Below, piece by piece: positions 10,500-22,381 of a stretch of 64,000 nucleotides of DNA; within the stretch, counting starts at the first letter, position 1; each line of letters opens with the position of its first letter. The notes beneath the pieces were generated by a model, which searched no databases, was not told the origin of the DNA, and worked only from the letters and a program-made list of their open reading frames with translations. The stretch is from contig NZ_PEHF01000086.1 of NCBI RefSeq assembly GCF_015762685.1, forward strand, positions 1-64,000. The letters are read 5' to 3'. This stretch comes from Candidatus Symbiopectobacterium sp. 'North America' (GTDB taxonomy: Bacteria; Pseudomonadota; Gammaproteobacteria; Enterobacterales; Enterobacteriaceae). The position numbers and the translations under genes are program-made.

Positions 10500-11201
10500 T
10501 CAAATGAAGGAGAAGGCGTCGCTGTAGAGGTGGTCAATCAATGCACCACGCTCGTTACAGAAGCGCTCGCGGGCAATTTTTGCCATTTCAAAGCGGCCTG
10601 CAATGTAGATATCGTGGCCTGACAGTGTGCCATAATCCTGCAATACCGCGCTGAGCACCGTACCCGTTCTGCCGTTCCACTCTTGTTCCGGTTGCTCAAC
10701 CACAGGGATAACCTGCAAATTCGCGTGTTGGCTCGCCAGAACCTGTAGCTCGGTCAAATCATACAGGTGCTTGATCTCCCGCCCACCCCAGTAGATCGCG
10801 ATCTCGCGCTCAGGTTGATGCGCCAGCACCGTCAGCAAGATAGAGCGCGCATAAGAGAACCCCGTGCCGCCAGCAATCAGGATCAGCGGACGATCGCTCT
10901 CTTCGCGCAGCCAGGCATCACCGTGGGGGATATCCACCGTCAGAGCGCGCTCTTTCAGAATACGATCCATCACCGCCATCGCATACAAGTTCAGCTCTGA
11001 GGCCCCTACGTGCAGTTCGATAAACTGCTGTTCCATCGGCGTTGATGCCATCGAGAACGGGCGCTTATCACGCTCATCCATTACCACCATCAAATACTGA
11101 CCGGCACGGAAAGAGAAAGGGGCTTCCGGCAACAAACGTACCCGATAAACCGTATCCGTTATCGCCTCTACGGATGTCACTTTACAGCTCAATGTTGTCA
11201 T
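10500..11201 (-). CDS. fre: NAD(P)H-flavin reductase
   Basis: A 233-residue protein, the same size as E. coli Fre. It reduces free FMN, FAD or riboflavin with NAD(P)H and serves as a cytosolic electron source. The flavin-binding motif RPFSMAST (near residue 47) and the NAD-binding [12 protein letters not shown] (near 110) are clear, in the ferredoxin-reductase-like two-domain order. It lies 54 bases downstream of ubiD on the same strand, as in E. coli, and was probably co-transcribed. Confidence 0.95.
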   Translation of the reverse strand: MTTLSCKVTSVEAITDTVYRVRLLPEAPFSFRAGQYLMVVMDERDKRPFSMASTPMEQQFIELHVGASELNLYAMAVMDRILKERALTVDIPHGDAWLREESDRPLILIAGGTGFSYARSILLTVLAHQPEREIAIYWGGREIKHLYDLTELQVLASQHANLQVIPVVEQPEQEWNGRTGTVLSAVLQDYGTLSGHDIYIAGRFEMAKIARERFCNERGALIDHLYSDAFSFI

Positions 11202-11255
11202 GCATTCCCTCTAAGGGTGATAAAAGCAAAACGAGTAACAGCGGCACACCATACA

Positions 11256-12743
11256 TCAAGCACGCGGCGGGCTGTCGTTAAAAATGGCAAGCACATCCCA
11301 TATGGCATCGATACGGGCACACACCTCGGGATCCTTCTTGATGGGATGCCCCCACTCGCGCTGAGTTTCACCGGGCCACTTATTGGTGGCATCCAGCCCC
11401 ATTTTGGAACCCAGCCCCGACACCGGCGACGCGAAATCCAGATAGTCTATTGGCGTATTTTCCATCAATACCGTATCTCGTGCCGGGTCCATACGGGTGG
11501 TAATCGCCCAGATAACGTCTTTCCAGTCACGCGCATTGATGTCGTCATCGCAGACAATGACAAACTTGGTATACATAAACTGGCGCAGGAAAGACCATAC
11601 GCCCATCATCACCCGTTTGGCATGACCGGCGTACTGTTTTTTCATGGTGACGACTGCCAGACGATAGGAACACCCTTCCGGCGGCAGGTAAAAATCGACA
11701 ATTTCCGGGAATTGTTTTTGCAAAATCGGCACGAACACTTCATTCAGCGCCACCCCTAATACGGCAGGTTCATCGGGTGGGCGTCCGGTATAGGTGGAGT
11801 GGTAAATGGCGTCCTTACGCTGCGTCACATGCGTAACGGTAAACACCTGGAAGTTATCCACCTCATTGTAATAGCCTGTGTGATCGCCATACGGCCCTTC
11901 CGCCGCCATTTCTCCCGGTTCAATGTACCCTTCCAGCACAATTTCCGCGCTGGCGGGCACTTCCAAATCATTGGAGAGACATTTCACCACTTCGGTTTTA
12001 TAACCGCGCAGTAGCCCGGCAAAGGCGTATTCGGAAAGTGTATCTGGCACCGGGGTTACTGCACCAAGGATAGTCGCTGGGTCGGCACCGAGCGCGACAG
12101 AAACCGGGAAGCGTTGACCGGGATTTTCCTGACACCACTCCTGGAAATCCAACGCGCCGCCGCGATGAGATAACCACCGCATGATCAGCTTGTTTTTACC
12201 CAGCACCTGCTGGCGATAAATACCGATATTCTGACGCGCCTTGTTCGGCCCACGTGTAACCGTTAAGCCCCAGGTGATCAAGGGAGCTGCATCTTCCGGC
12301 CAGCACTGCATCACAGGAATACGGGTCAGATCGACGTCTTCCCCAGACCAGACCTGCTCCTGACAAGGAGCCGATGACAGCCGTTTGGTGGGCATATTGA
12401 GCACCTGACGGAATTTGGGCATGTTTTCCATCAAGTCTCGAAATCCTTTAGGCGGCTCAGGCTCTTTCAAAAAGGCCAGCAGCTTGCCGACATCACGCAG
12501 CGCCGTCACGCTATCCTGTCCCATGCCCATAGCCACCCGCTCCGGGGTGCCGAACAGGTTGCACAGCACGGGCATGGTATAACCGGTGGGATTTTCAAAC
12601 AGCAACGCCGGACCGCCCGCACGCAGCGTTCTGTCGGCAATCTCCGTCATTTCCAAATGGGGGCTGACAGGGTGGCGAATGCGTTTCAGTTCTCCCTTCT
12701 GTTCAAGAAACGCGAGAAATTCACGTAAATCACGATATTTCAT
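11256..12743 (-). CDS. ubiD: 3-octaprenyl-4-hydroxybenzoate decarboxylase UbiD
   Basis: A prenylated-FMN-dependent decarboxylase of ubiquinone synthesis, which removes the carboxyl group of 3-octaprenyl-4-hydroxybenzoate. From the ATG at 12743 the protein has 495 residues (E. coli 497) and starts [15 protein letters not shown]. An in-frame ATG at 12794 exists but would add a 17-residue non-conserved leader. Family landmarks include [30 protein letters not shown] and [17 protein letters not shown]. It is divergent from rfaH and precedes fre. No lesion is seen. Confidence 0.95.
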   Translation of the reverse strand: MKYRDLREFLAFLEQKGELKRIRHPVSPHLEMTEIADRTLRAGGPALLFENPTGYTMPVLCNLFGTPERVAMGMGQDSVTALRDVGKLLAFLKEPEPPKGFRDLMENMPKFRQVLNMPTKRLSSAPCQEQVWSGEDVDLTRIPVMQCWPEDAAPLITWGLTVTRGPNKARQNIGIYRQQVLGKNKLIMRWLSHRGGALDFQEWCQENPGQRFPVSVALGADPATILGAVTPVPDTLSEYAFAGLLRGYKTEVVKCLSNDLEVPASAEIVLEGYIEPGEMAAEGPYGDHTGYYNEVDNFQVFTVTHVTQRKDAIYHSTYTGRPPDEPAVLGVALNEVFVPILQKQFPEIVDFYLPPEGCSYRLAVVTMKKQYAGHAKRVMMGVWSFLRQFMYTKFVIVCDDDINARDWKDVIWAITTRMDPARDTVLMENTPIDYLDFASPVSGLGSKMGLDATNKWPGETQREWGHPIKKDPEVCARIDAIWDVLAIFNDSPPRA

Positions 12744-12890
12744 GCTGATTGTCAATGCAGTCTGTGAAAACGACATTATAAGGTTTCTTGCCAATTCTGT
12801 CGCTTCTTCATGCCGCTATTTATCCGCACAGGGTTTTGTTATGCTTCCCGGCAATGCTCATCGACTGACAGATCATCGACACAACACATT

Positions 12891-13379
12891 ATGGAAGCCT
12901 GGTATTTATTGTATTGTAAACGTGGGCAGCTGCTGCGCGCCAAGGAACATCTTGAACGCCAAGCCGTTAAGTGCCTGAGCCCGATGATCAAAATGGAAAA
13001 GATCGTGCGGGGAAAACGCGCGGAAGTCAGCGAGCCACTGTTTCCCAACTACCTGTTTATTGAATTCGATCCCGAACGCATCCATACCACCACGATTGCC
13101 GCTACACGGGGCGTTAGCCACTTTATCCGTTTCGGCGCTCTGCCTGCCGTCATCCCCGTGACCGTCATTACCGAACTGACGCAACACCCAGTACAGATGA
13201 TTCACGATCCACAAACACCGTATCCCGGGGATACCGTGCTGATCACCGAAGGGGTGTTTACCGGGCTACAGGCGATTTACAGTGAACCTGACGGTGAAGC
13301 CCGCTCCATGCTGCTGCTCAATTTTCTCAACAAGCAGGTGCCGCAGAGCCTCGATAATCGCCAGTTCAAAAAGCTGTAG
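12891..13379 (+). CDS. rfaH: Transcription/translation elongation factor RfaH
   Basis: A 162-residue NusG paralogue, the same length as E. coli RfaH. The N-terminal NGN domain begins [14 protein letters not shown], and [14 protein letters not shown] and [12 protein letters not shown] are conserved. The C-terminal domain ends in [13 protein letters not shown] and [13 protein letters not shown], as in RfaH, which can refold between an alpha hairpin and a beta barrel. RfaH is recruited at ops sites to paused polymerase and suppresses termination in long surface-polysaccharide operons. A matching ops site lies upstream of waaQ in this window (50562). The start was chosen at 12891 by homology; the frame is open further upstream to 12810. 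Confidence 0.95.
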   Translation: MEAWYLLYCKRGQLLRAKEHLERQAVKCLSPMIKMEKIVRGKRAEVSEPLFPNYLFIEFDPERIHTTTIAATRGVSHFIRFGALPAVIPVTVITELTQHPVQMIHDPQTPYPGDTVLITEGVFTGLQAIYSEPDGEARSMLLLNFLNKQVPQSLDNRQFKKL

Positions 13380-13401
13380 TCAGGCTACCCGACAAAAGAA
13401 A

Positions 13402-13431
13402 CGCCGCCGGTGAGAACACTCACGGGCGGCG
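13402..13431. terminator. Bidirectional terminator between rfaH and hemB
   Basis: CGCCGCCGGTGAG and CTCACGGGCGGCG form a 13-bp stem (one mismatch) with a 4-base loop, midway between convergent genes. No strong T-run is present. Confidence 0.65.
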
Positions 13432-13459
13432 AACTGATAGGTCTGAGCGGATAGGACGA

Positions 13460-14497
<1,038 letters not shown>

Positions 14498-15280
14498 TCA
14501 TGGCAGCCGGAAAATCCGGCGTGCGTTTTCATCTACTTTTTGCCCCAACATCCTGGCGTCTTCATCGCGCCAGGCAGCAACCTGCTGAACGATATGCGGC
14601 AAAAAGCAGGGTTCATTACGCCGGGATGCAGGTTTTGGTGATAAATCCCGGGGTAACAAATAGGGTGCGTCTGTTTCCAATAACAGGCGGTCGATGGGAA
14701 TCTGTTTTAGCAGATGGCGAAGTGCAATTCCGCGTCGCTCATCGCACACCCAACCGGTGATGCCAATCGAAAGCCCAAGACGCAAGCACTCATCCAACTC
14801 CTGTTCAGTCCCCGTGAAACAGTGCAGCACCGCACCCGGCAGCTTATCCAGCCAGGGAGAGAGTAGCGCGATAAAACGCTCATGGGCGTCACGGCAATGC
14901 AAGAATACGGGTAACCCCCGCTCTGCGGCCAACGCTAACTGCGCGGAAAAGGCGTGTTCCTGCTCATCAGGCGTTGAGAAATTGCGATTAAAGTCCAGCC
15001 CACACTCGCCCAGCGCCACAACAGCAGGCTGTTGCGCCAACTGCGAAATCCGCTCCGCCACCGCCGTCGACCAACTGCTGGCATCATGGGGATGCACGCC
15101 GGCCGTCGACCAGCAATAGTCTGGGTATTCCTGTGCCAGTGCCTGCTCACTTTCATGCAGGTTGGTTCCGGTTATGATCATTCCGCTCACCGCAAACGCC
15201 TGAGCACGCTCAATGACCAGAGCACGATCGTGAGCAAATTGGCTATTGGTCAGATTGACGCCGATATCAAACATGGACAT
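14498..15280 (-). CDS. tatD: TatD-family metal-dependent DNase
   Basis: A 260-residue TIM-barrel hydrolase, the same length as E. coli TatD. Metal ligands are visible in the order expected: GVHPHD near residue 62, ECGLDF near 92, FLHCRDAH near 127, LHCFTG near 152 and ETDAPYL near 202. Despite its name it is not required for Tat export; in E. coli it has been characterised as a magnesium-dependent 3'-5' exonuclease. It lies downstream of tatC with about 100 bases between, in which there is a hairpin, so expression may be partly uncoupled. The hemB start follows after 15 bases. Confidence 0.93.
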   Translation of the reverse strand: MSMFDIGVNLTNSQFAHDRALVIERAQAFAVSGMIITGTNLHESEQALAQEYPDYCWSTAGVHPHDASSWSTAVAERISQLAQQPAVVALGECGLDFNRNFSTPDEQEHAFSAQLALAAERGLPVFLHCRDAHERFIALLSPWLDKLPGAVLHCFTGTEQELDECLRLGLSIGITGWVCDERRGIALRHLLKQIPIDRLLLETDAPYLLPRDLSPKPASRRNEPCFLPHIVQQVAAWRDEDARMLGQKVDENARRIFRLP

Positions 15281-15350
15281 TCCTGAAGGGTAATAACATT
15301 CCCGCTCCGGCGAGCGTGTCCCGAAGGGAAGCAGATGCAGATTGGAGGAA

Positions 15351-15370
15351 ATCCCCGCCTAAGCGGGGAT
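15351..15370. terminator. Perfect palindromic hairpin between tatC and tatD
   Basis: ATCCCCGC-CTAA-GCGGGGAT gives an 8-bp perfect stem. On the minus strand it is followed by TTTCC, so it may attenuate tatABC transcription before tatD. The sequence resembles the arms of the palindromic repeat at 32532-32615. Confidence 0.5.
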
Positions 15371-15381
15371 AACAAAAGGAT

Positions 15382-16164
15382 TCAGGACGATGAACCTTCG
15401 TTGCTTTCTTCTGCCTCTCGCTCTTCCGCCTCATACTGACGGCGTCCTTTCCCCACGTAAAAACGCGAGCAGAACAGGCCGACTTCAAACAACAGGTACA
15501 TCGGAATAGCTAACAACGTCTGCGAGAACACGTCCGGCGGCGTCAGTAGCATACCGACAACGAAAGCGCCAACCAGCACATAAGGCCGCTTCTTCTTCAA
15601 ATCTTCCGTGTTGGTAACACCGCTCCAACACAGCAGCACAATAGCAATAGGTACCTGGAAAGATACGCCAAACGCCATAAACAGCGCCATCACGAAATCG
15701 AGGTAGTTATTGATATCGGTGGCGATTTGCACCCCCTGCGGTGCTGTCTTGGCAAAAAAGCCAAACGCCAGTGGGAACACCACAAAGTAGGCAAATGTCA
15801 TACCCGCATAGAACAGCAGGCTGCTGGAGAACAGCAACGGCATCATCAGGCGACGTTCATGTTTGTACAGCGCCGGAGCGATAAACGCCCAGACTTGATA
15901 CAACACCAGCGGTGCAGCGACAAACACCGACACGATCATCGTGAGTTTAATCGGCGTAAAGAACGGGGAGGCCACATCAGTGGCAATCATACTGGCCCCG
16001 GCAGGCAGTTGTTCAATAAGCGGTGCCGAGACAATCTGATAGATGTCGTTAGCAAAAAAAACCAGCACGACAAATACGCCCAACACACAAATAATGCTGT
16101 TTAACAGGCGCTTGCGAAGCTCAATCAGGTGACTGATTAACGGTTGTGTATCTTCAATGGCCAT
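15382..16164 (-). CDS. tatC: Twin-arginine translocase subunit TatC
   Basis: A 260-residue inner-membrane protein (E. coli 258) with six hydrophobic helices. It is the receptor that binds the twin-arginine signal peptide and, with TatB, forms the docking complex for folded proteins. Conserved landmarks include [14 protein letters not shown] at the cytoplasmic N-terminus, the [18 protein letters not shown] region before helix 3, and [14 protein letters not shown] and [16 protein letters not shown] in the later helices. It starts 3 bases after tatB in a tatABC operon. The reading frame is intact, with an acidic C-terminal tail rich in Glu and Ser. Confidence 0.95.
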   Translation of the reverse strand: MAIEDTQPLISHLIELRKRLLNSIICVLGVFVVLVFFANDIYQIVSAPLIEQLPAGASMIATDVASPFFTPIKLTMIVSVFVAAPLVLYQVWAFIAPALYKHERRLMMPLLFSSSLLFYAGMTFAYFVVFPLAFGFFAKTAPQGVQIATDINNYLDFVMALFMAFGVSFQVPIAIVLLCWSGVTNTEDLKKKRPYVLVGAFVVGMLLTPPDVFSQTLLAIPMYLLFEVGLFCSRFYVGKGRRQYEAEEREAEESNEGSSS

Positions 16165-16167
16165 AGA

Positions 16168-16797
16168 CTAGCGTTCATCAGCAGAGGGTTGGGAAGGCGC
16201 GACAGCCGATGCAGGCGCTGCGCGCTTATTGGGCACATCATCGGTCGGTGCCAAGGCAGCGACAGCTGGCGTATTGTCAGGCAGAGCCGTTGCAGAAGGC
16301 GCTTCTGGTGCGCTATTCACTACCGCAGGCGGTGCCACATCGATAAGGGATGAGGATAGCGCAGCGGCGGGTTGGTCGACAGACGGTAACGCTGTTGGCG
16401 AAGACGCCTGCTCAGCTTTGATAACCCCATCATGAGCAGCCTCAGCATCCGCCAGCGGCTTATGCGGCACCTCCCCCAGCTGCGCCGTGGCGCTGTCACC
16501 GGGTTTCGCATAACCGCGTCTCATCGCATCCGCCGCTTCTTTGAGTTCGTCCATAGAGGCTTTCAGCTCTGGGGAAAGGTTTTTCAGGCTAGCCTGCTCC
16601 ACCTTCTTCAAACTGTCCTGCAACTCTTGCAACTTCAACTCTTGGGTCAGCTCATTTTGCACCGCAGACGTCAGCGAGCGCAACGTTCTGACCCAACCAG
16701 CAATCGTTTTCACCGCAACGGGCAGGCGTTCAGGCCCGAGTACAACCAGGCCGATCACCATTACGATCATCAGCTCACCAAATCCGATATCAAACAC
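16168..16797 (-). CDS. tatB: Sec-independent translocase subunit TatB
   Basis: 209 residues, longer than E. coli TatB (171). The N-terminal membrane helix ([26 protein letters not shown]) and the amphipathic helix ([24 protein letters not shown], split here for length) are typical. From about residue 110 the tail is Ala/Pro/Ser-rich and low in complexity, which accounts for the extra length and is not expected to be important for function. TatB with TatC binds Tat substrates. It is 3 bases from tatA and from tatC in one operon. Confidence 0.94.
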   Translation of the reverse strand: MFDIGFGELMIVMVIGLVVLGPERLPVAVKTIAGWVRTLRSLTSAVQNELTQELKLQELQDSLKKVEQASLKNLSPELKASMDELKEAADAMRRGYAKPGDSATAQLGEVPHKPLADAEAAHDGVIKAEQASSPTALPSVDQPAAALSSSLIDVAPPAVVNSAPEAPSATALPDNTPAVAALAPTDDVPNKRAAPASAVAPSQPSADER

Positions 16798-16800
16798 CGA

Positions 16801-17082
16801 TTATACCTGCTCTTTATGCTGGCTCTTCGTTTCTTCTGATTTTGCGTCAGCCTGTTGTTCCGTGATGGACTTCGTCGCGAAATCGGCATCCTGCTGTGTT
16901 TTTTCATTCTGGTTTGCAGATGCGCTGTCAGCGGGCGAAGGTTGGTCATCGCTGATGGCTTTTTTAAAGCCTTTAATCGATGCGCCCAAATCGGAGCCTA
17001 GCGTTCTCAGCTTGTTAGTACCAAACAGCAGCACCACGATCACCGCAATGATCAACAAGTTCCAAATACTAATACCACCCAT
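16801..17082 (-). CDS. tatA: Sec-independent translocase subunit TatA
   Basis: A 93-residue protein (E. coli 89) with one N-terminal membrane helix ([20 protein letters not shown]), the [14 protein letters not shown] hinge and amphipathic helix, and a hydrophilic Gln/Lys-rich tail. TatA oligomerises to form the conduit for folded twin-arginine substrates. It is the first gene of tatABC; the preceding gap to ubiB (17083-17308) holds the presumed promoter but no further gene. Confidence 0.95.
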   Translation of the reverse strand: MGGISIWNLLIIAVIVVLLFGTNKLRTLGSDLGASIKGFKKAISDDQPSPADSASANQNEKTQQDADFATKSITEQQADAKSEETKSQHKEQV

Positions 17083-17308
17083 ACCAATTACCTCTTTTCT
17101 ACAAAGGGGAGTTATCCATCATCTTTCACACCGCAAACATTCGTGTGTGCATTGGTGTCCGAAAACGAGTCACCGCGCACTATTCTTACCTAGAGAATGC
17201 GCTCGGTTTACGTTTCCTGCAACGCCTTTTTCCTGCGGTGGAAAGGCATATAAGGTCAAAGCCGTAACTATTATATACGGCTATTAATAGCGTCTGTCAT
17301 TATCTGCT

Positions 17309-18955
17309 TCAACGTGTACGACGCCAACCAATGACCCAGCTCACAACACCAGCGGCCATTAACCCCGCCGAAATCACTTCCGGGAGATCCTGACGCCCCA
17401 CCAACATGAGTAACCCAGCCAGTAGCAACGTCGCGCCAACGCCAAGTAAATAATGCGACTGGCTTTGGCGCATTCGCTGCATGCGCAGTTCATCTGTCAG
17501 TTGTGTAACGCTATGGCGCAGCAGCCGATGCTGCCGCAAACCATCGTAAATCAACTCGGGAATTTCCGGCAGTTTTTCCGCCCAGAAGGGGGCCTTTTCT
17601 TTCAATCCGCGAATCAGTGCGGCAACCCCCATCTGATCTTTCAGCCACGACTCCAGAAAAGGCTTGGCTGTTTTCCATAAATCCAACTGCGGGTATAGCT
17701 GGCGACCGACACCTTCAACGTAGAGCAGCGTCTTTTGCAGCAAGACCAACTGTGGCTGTACTTCCATGTTGAAGCGGCGCGCCGTATTGAACAAGTTTAA
17801 TAACACATGCCCAAAGGAGATCTCTGCCAATGGCTTTTCAAAAATGGGTTCGCACACGGTACGAATCGCAAATTCAAACTCTTCAACATTGGTATCGGCA
17901 GGCACCACCCAGCCGGAATCCACATGCAGTTCAGCCACGCGACGATAATCGCGATTGAAAAAGGCAATGAAGTTTTCTGCCAGATAACGCTTATCTTCTT
18001 TGTTCAGCGACCCAACGATGCCGCAATCAATACCGATATATTGCGGGTTTTCAGGGTGTTCATAGCTGATAAAAATATTTCCCGGATGCATATCGGCGTG
18101 GAAGAAGCTGTCGCGGAATACCTGAGTAAAGAACACCTGCACGCCGCGCTCCGCCAGCAGCGGCATATTGGTGCCGTTGGCTTTGAGCGCCTCAACGTCT
18201 GAGACCGGAATACCGTAGATACGCTCCATGACCAGCATGTTTTCACTGCAATAATCTGAGTAGATTTCCGGAATATACAGCATCGGGCTGCCGTCAAAGT
18301 TACGGCGCAATTGGATGGCATTCGCCGCTTCACGCAGCAGGTTTAATTCATCAAGCAGGGTTTTCTCGTACTCGCGCACGACTTCACGCGGGCGCAAACG
18401 CCGTCCATCCGGCAACAGCATCGGCAGCCAGCCCGCCAAACGGTTCATCAGCCGCATATCAGCCTTGATGACGGGGAGGATATCAGGACGAATGACTTTG
18501 ATAACCACTTCCTGGCCGTTGGTTTTGAGCCGCGCAGTATGCACCTGTGCGATAGACGCAGAGGCCAGTGGCACTATTTCAAAATCATCAAACCAACTTT
18601 CGAGTTGAATGCCCCCCATCGATAGTTCGATCTGCTCACGGGCCAGTTTGCCGTCAAAGGGATCTACGCGATCCTGAAGAATAGCGAGCTGATCGGCAAT
18701 CTCCGGTGGAAAAAGATCGCGCCGAGTAGACATCATCTGACCGAACTTGATCCAAACCGGGCCCAGTTCCTGCAACGCCAAACGCAAACGTTCACCAAGC
18801 GGTTTGTCCTTATGGCGGTTTGGCATCCAGAACAGGAATTTACGCCAGATACGCAAAGGTAAGGTGATGCGCAAATGCGGGATCAGTTCATCGAGCCCAT
18901 AGCTCAACATGACGCGAATAATGTGGTAAAGGCGCAGCAATTCACTTGGCGTCAT
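17309..18955 (-). CDS. ubiB: Ubiquinone biosynthesis accessory kinase-like protein UbiB
   Basis: A 548-residue atypical kinase-like protein (ABC1/ADCK/COQ8 family; E. coli 546). The family-specific KxGQ motif is seen in [15 protein letters not shown] (near residue 70), the alanine-rich loop in [11 protein letters not shown], and the catalytic-like region in [12 protein letters not shown] and [11 protein letters not shown]. Two C-terminal hydrophobic helices (residues about 500-545) anchor it to the inner membrane. It supports coenzyme Q synthesis through an ATPase role. Its start overlaps the ubiJ end by 4 bases (ATGA) within the ubiE-ubiJ-ubiB operon. Confidence 0.96.
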   Translation of the reverse strand: MTPSELLRLYHIIRVMLSYGLDELIPHLRITLPLRIWRKFLFWMPNRHKDKPLGERLRLALQELGPVWIKFGQMMSTRRDLFPPEIADQLAILQDRVDPFDGKLAREQIELSMGGIQLESWFDDFEIVPLASASIAQVHTARLKTNGQEVVIKVIRPDILPVIKADMRLMNRLAGWLPMLLPDGRRLRPREVVREYEKTLLDELNLLREAANAIQLRRNFDGSPMLYIPEIYSDYCSENMLVMERIYGIPVSDVEALKANGTNMPLLAERGVQVFFTQVFRDSFFHADMHPGNIFISYEHPENPQYIGIDCGIVGSLNKEDKRYLAENFIAFFNRDYRRVAELHVDSGWVVPADTNVEEFEFAIRTVCEPIFEKPLAEISFGHVLLNLFNTARRFNMEVQPQLVLLQKTLLYVEGVGRQLYPQLDLWKTAKPFLESWLKDQMGVAALIRGLKEKAPFWAEKLPEIPELIYDGLRQHRLLRHSVTQLTDELRMQRMRQSQSHYLLGVGATLLLAGLLMLVGRQDLPEVISAGLMAAGVVSWVIGWRRTR

Positions 18956-19560
18956 GCGGCAGACTCCAACTTCGCCAGTCGTGCCGCCAGCGTATCGACG
19001 TCATCACTTAACGCAGCCACTTCATCATACCACCAGGTCGCTTCTAAACGCCCCGGCGCAAGCCGCCACTCTTCCGTTACGGTTTCTGCCAAGTAGTGCC
19101 GCTGGCGATCGAAAAAACGGGCCGCACCGCGAAACGCGCCTTGTACCGTCTGACCAATGCCTTGCGCAACAACGTCGCCCGTGTAAGGCGCAAGCCACTC
19201 TGCGGGGTCGCACTCCGCCAAATCCAATAGATTGACAAAGTGTTGGACAATCTGCATATCCCCTTCAATCACCAGTTCACCACGATGCATCAGCGATGAA
19301 AGCTGCTGGCGATCGCGCAATGTGAGCAATGCGTGTATCCGGGTTTCTAACTGACAATCCGCCGTATCAGCCCACTGGCTTATCACATCAACGCGGTGCT
19401 CACCAAAGACCAATACCAGCGGCACCGGCAGTTCTGCTAACACAATTTTGAGCGTTTTTCCCTGTAGTCGCTGGCGCGCCGCTTTCAAGCTACGTTCGCG
19501 AAAAAGCAGGCTATTTAACGCCGTTTCCAGCGCGGCAGTCAGCACAGACGTTATCAACAT
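18952..19560 (-). CDS. ubiJ: Ubiquinone biosynthesis accessory factor UbiJ
   Basis: A 202-residue protein with an N-terminal SCP2-like lipid-binding domain (residues about 15-110: [16 protein letters not shown] and [19 protein letters not shown]) and a C-terminal coiled coil ([20 protein letters not shown]). UbiJ is the lipid-carrying scaffold of the soluble Ubi complex, together with UbiK. In E. coli the 3' part of this locus also encodes the small RNA EsrE; whether that is conserved here cannot be judged from sequence alone. It follows ubiE by 24 bases. Confidence 0.92.
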   Translation of the reverse strand: MLITSVLTAALETALNSLLFRERSLKAARQRLQGKTLKIVLAELPVPLVLVFGEHRVDVISQWADTADCQLETRIHALLTLRDRQQLSSLMHRGELVIEGDMQIVQHFVNLLDLAECDPAEWLAPYTGDVVAQGIGQTVQGAFRGAARFFDRQRHYLAETVTEEWRLAPGRLEATWWYDEVAALSDDVDTLAARLAKLESAA

Positions 19561-19584
19561 CAGCGTATCCCACTATAAAACAAC

Positions 19585-20340
19585 TTAAAATTTGAACCCA
19601 CGGTGTAACGCGACAATGCCTCCCGTGAGGTTGAAGTAGTTTACACTGTCAAAGCCCGTATCCACCATCATGTCCTTCAGCGTTTCCTGGTCCGGATGCA
19701 TACGTATCGATTCCGCCAAATAACGGTAGCTGCCCGCATCTTTGGTCACCATATCGCCAATACGCGGCAAAACATGGAACGAATAGAAATCGTAGACTTT
19801 GCTGAGCGGTTTCAACATCGGTTTGGAAAACTCCAGCACCAGCAAGCGACCGCCGGGCTTCAGGACGCGGAACATGGAGCGCAGCGCTTTGTCTTTATCC
19901 GTCACGTTGCGTAAACCGAAAGAAATGGTGATGCAGTCAAAGTAGTCATCCGGGAAAGGCAGCGCCTCCGCATTGGCCTGCACATAGCTGACGTTATCAA
20001 TAATCCCCAGATTGCGGAGCTTTTCGCGTCCCACTTTCAGCATGGAAGCATTGATATCAGCCAGCACCACTTCTCCTGATTCGCTGACCAGGCGTGAGAA
20101 TTTAGCGGTTAAATCCCCCGTCCCGCCCGCCAGATCCAGCACGCGTTGGTCACGCCGGACACCGCTGCATTCAATGGTAAACCGTTTCCAGGCACGATGA
20201 ATCCCGAAGGACATCAAATCGTTCATCAGGTCATATTTTCCCGCTACCGAGTGAAATACGCCTGCCACCATGGCCTCTTTATCGTTTTTATCGACAGTAC
20301 GAAAACCAAAATGCGTGGTTTTCTCCGGATCGTTCGTCAT
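19585..20340 (-). CDS. ubiE: Ubiquinone/menaquinone biosynthesis C-methyltransferase UbiE
   Basis: 251 residues from the ATG at 20340, the same as E. coli UbiE. The frame is open to 20409, but the homologous start [13 protein letters not shown] and an AGGGCGAAG ribosome-binding site support 20340. It is a SAM-dependent methyltransferase acting on the quinone ring in both ubiquinone and menaquinone synthesis. SAM-binding motifs [22 protein letters not shown] and [21 protein letters not shown] (motif split by position) are in order. It is the first gene of ubiE-ubiJ-ubiB, about 260 bases after rmuC. Confidence 0.95.
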   Translation of the reverse strand: MTNDPEKTTHFGFRTVDKNDKEAMVAGVFHSVAGKYDLMNDLMSFGIHRAWKRFTIECSGVRRDQRVLDLAGGTGDLTAKFSRLVSESGEVVLADINASMLKVGREKLRNLGIIDNVSYVQANAEALPFPDDYFDCITISFGLRNVTDKDKALRSMFRVLKPGGRLLVLEFSKPMLKPLSKVYDFYSFHVLPRIGDMVTKDAGSYRYLAESIRMHPDQETLKDMMVDTGFDSVNYFNLTGGIVALHRGFKF

Positions 20341-20603
20341 GTTCTTCGCCCTACTTTTCCAAATCAGAATTGTGGTCAATCCCCTTTGCGCACTATCGGC
20401 TGAACTCACCGCTCACATTGCGCTGTCAAGCGTTGTGCGCAACACGAGCTTGGCGTGTCTATTCGCGTTTTGCATCAACAATTGAAGAGGAACATCGAAT
20501 TTTGAAACTACCCCTTAATGGGGAGAGTGTAAAAGACCAGGCTTAAAAACCCACCGCTCTGATGCACTGAATAAAGTTGTAAAACGCGAACATACGTGAC
20601 GCA

Positions 20604-22166
20604 TCACAGACGATCTGACATTTCTGTATCCGTGCCTTGTGCGTGTTCCCCCATAGGCGGGGCCTCTGTTTGAATCGTTTCAGACAGCGTTTCCAGACGC
20701 GCATCCTTCGCGTCAGCCTCGGCAGAGAGCACCGCTTGCTCTGCCACGTTGGGGTTTATGGTACGCTTAACCTCAACGCCAAGGGAACGGAAACCTTCTA
20801 CCTGGGCTATCAGATTACCGCGCCCGGAAGCCAGTTTGTTCATGGCCTGCCGATAGCTGGCCTGTGATTTATCCAGGCTTTGCCCCAACGCCGCCATGTC
20901 TTCCACAAAGAGACGCAGTTTATCGTACAACCGAGAGGCACGATCGGCGATCTGCTGCGCATTGCGGCTTTGCTGTTCATAACGCCACAGATTGGTGATG
21001 GTACGTAACGCGACGAGCAGCGTGGTAGGGCTTACCAGCATGATGTTGTGTTGCAGGGCCTCGCTGATCAATTCAGGGTGGCGGTCGATAGCAACCAGAA
21101 AAGCAGGCTCGACGGGGATAAACATCAGCACATAGTCCAACGATCGCAGCCCCGGCAATTGCTGATAGTCCTTATTACTCAGCAGACGGATATGACCACG
21201 CACGGAGGCGATATGCTCGTTGAGTGCGCTGGCACGTTCCCCGTCGTCCTCGCTGTTAAAGTAGCGCTCATAGGCCACCAGCGACATCTTGGCATCAATC
21301 ACCACATCTTTGCCCTGTGGGAGACGAACGATCACATCCGGCTGCATGCGTCCGTTTGCGCCCGTCTGGATACTGACCTGCGTTTGGTATTCATAGCCTT
21401 CACGCAGGCCCGAAGCTTCAAGCACGCGTCCCAGCACCACTTCGCCCCAGTTCCCCTGGGTTTTATTATCGCCTTTCAGGGCTTTCGTCAGGTTGACCGC
21501 TTCTCTCGCCATTTGCACGTTGAGTTGCTGCAACTGGCGAATTTCATGCGCCAGCGTGTGGCGCTCACGCGCTTCACTGCCGAACCCCTCCTGGACTTGA
21601 CGACGAAAACCGTCCAATTGTTCTCGCAGCGGCGTCAGCAGTTTATCGAGGCTCTGTTGATTTTGTTCATCCACCCGGCGCCCGCTGTGCTCAAAAATCC
21701 GGTTAGCCAGATTTTCAAACTGTGTCGTCAGGCGCTGCTCGCTGTTGATTAACAAGCGCTGTTTTTCCTCAGCGGCAAGGCGCGTTTCTTCCAGACGGAT
21801 GGTGACTTCACGCAGTTCCGCTTCCTGCGCACCGTTTGCTTCGCGCAGCGCGCGCAATTCCTGATTAAGCTGGTTGCACTCATCTTGCAACCGGGCCATG
21901 ACCAGCAGCTTTTCCTGATGGGCGGTGAGTTTACCGTGCATCAGACGCAGTTCCATATCATCCTGACGCAGGCGCTGTTCGTCCTTATCACGCGCAAGCT
22001 GAAGCTCACGTACCGCGCTTTGCGCCTGCTGTAACGCTTGTTCTTGTATACGTTGTTCCGTTTCTTGCCGAGCGCGGCGTTGCTGGTAACGCAGGCTGGC
22101 AACCAACCATCCCACCAGCACTCCGACCGCCCCGCCGCCTACACCGTAAAAGAGGGTGATATCCAC
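20604..22166 (-). CDS. rmuC: DNA recombination protein RmuC
   Basis: A 520-residue protein (E. coli about 475). It has an N-terminal membrane helix (GGAVGVLVGWLVASL), a long coiled coil (residues about 25-210, rich in Gln, Glu, Arg and Leu), then the RmuC nuclease-like domain with GNWGEVVLGRVLEASGL, GRMQPDVIVRLP and VVIDAKMSLVAYE. It is linked to limiting inverted-repeat-mediated rearrangement in E. coli; the biochemical activity is not firmly established. In E. coli it is next to udp; here an arg-ppc block lies between rmuC and udp. The 3' extension after the conserved domain is Glu/Ala-rich. Confidence 0.92.
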   Translation of the reverse strand: MDITLFYGVGGGAVGVLVGWLVASLRYQQRRARQETEQRIQEQALQQAQSAVRELQLARDKDEQRLRQDDMELRLMHGKLTAHQEKLLVMARLQDECNQLNQELRALREANGAQEAELREVTIRLEETRLAAEEKQRLLINSEQRLTTQFENLANRIFEHSGRRVDEQNQQSLDKLLTPLREQLDGFRRQVQEGFGSEARERHTLAHEIRQLQQLNVQMAREAVNLTKALKGDNKTQGNWGEVVLGRVLEASGLREGYEYQTQVSIQTGANGRMQPDVIVRLPQGKDVVIDAKMSLVAYERYFNSEDDGERASALNEHIASVRGHIRLLSNKDYQQLPGLRSLDYVLMFIPVEPAFLVAIDRHPELISEALQHNIMLVSPTTLLVALRTITNLWRYEQQSRNAQQIADRASRLYDKLRLFVEDMAALGQSLDKSQASYRQAMNKLASGRGNLIAQVEGFRSLGVEVKRTINPNVAEQAVLSAEADAKDARLETLSETIQTEAPPMGEHAQGTDTEMSDRL

Positions 22167-22328
22167 GTCGCATTCCTTTCGTTATCGCCACTGTCCGTCA
22201 AGGTAAAGTGATACTGTATGTATGTCCAGAAAGAATAGCGCAGGCCAACGTAAAGCGGCATCGTTGTCGGCTCTGAAATGGTTAGAATGCGAGGCGTCTT
22301 GCGTTATGACTTACGGTCATTGGCTGAA

Positions 22329-22354
22329 TAAAAAAGGGTCGTAAATCCGGCCCT
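22329..22354 (-). terminator. Probable terminator of the argCBH operon
   Basis: On the minus strand AGGGCCG-GATTTA-CGACCCT forms an imperfect stem followed directly by TTTTTT. It lies 28 bases beyond the argH stop codon. Confidence 0.55.
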
Positions 22355-22381
22355 GATACAGGTGACAGAGCGCTATCAGCG

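Noticed and set aside
15297..15380. A full second copy of the palindromic repeat found at 32532
   Set aside because: Only the short hairpin ATCCCCGC/GCGGGGAT is shared in style; the CGTCATTCCCGC arm is not complete, so it is listed as a hairpin only.
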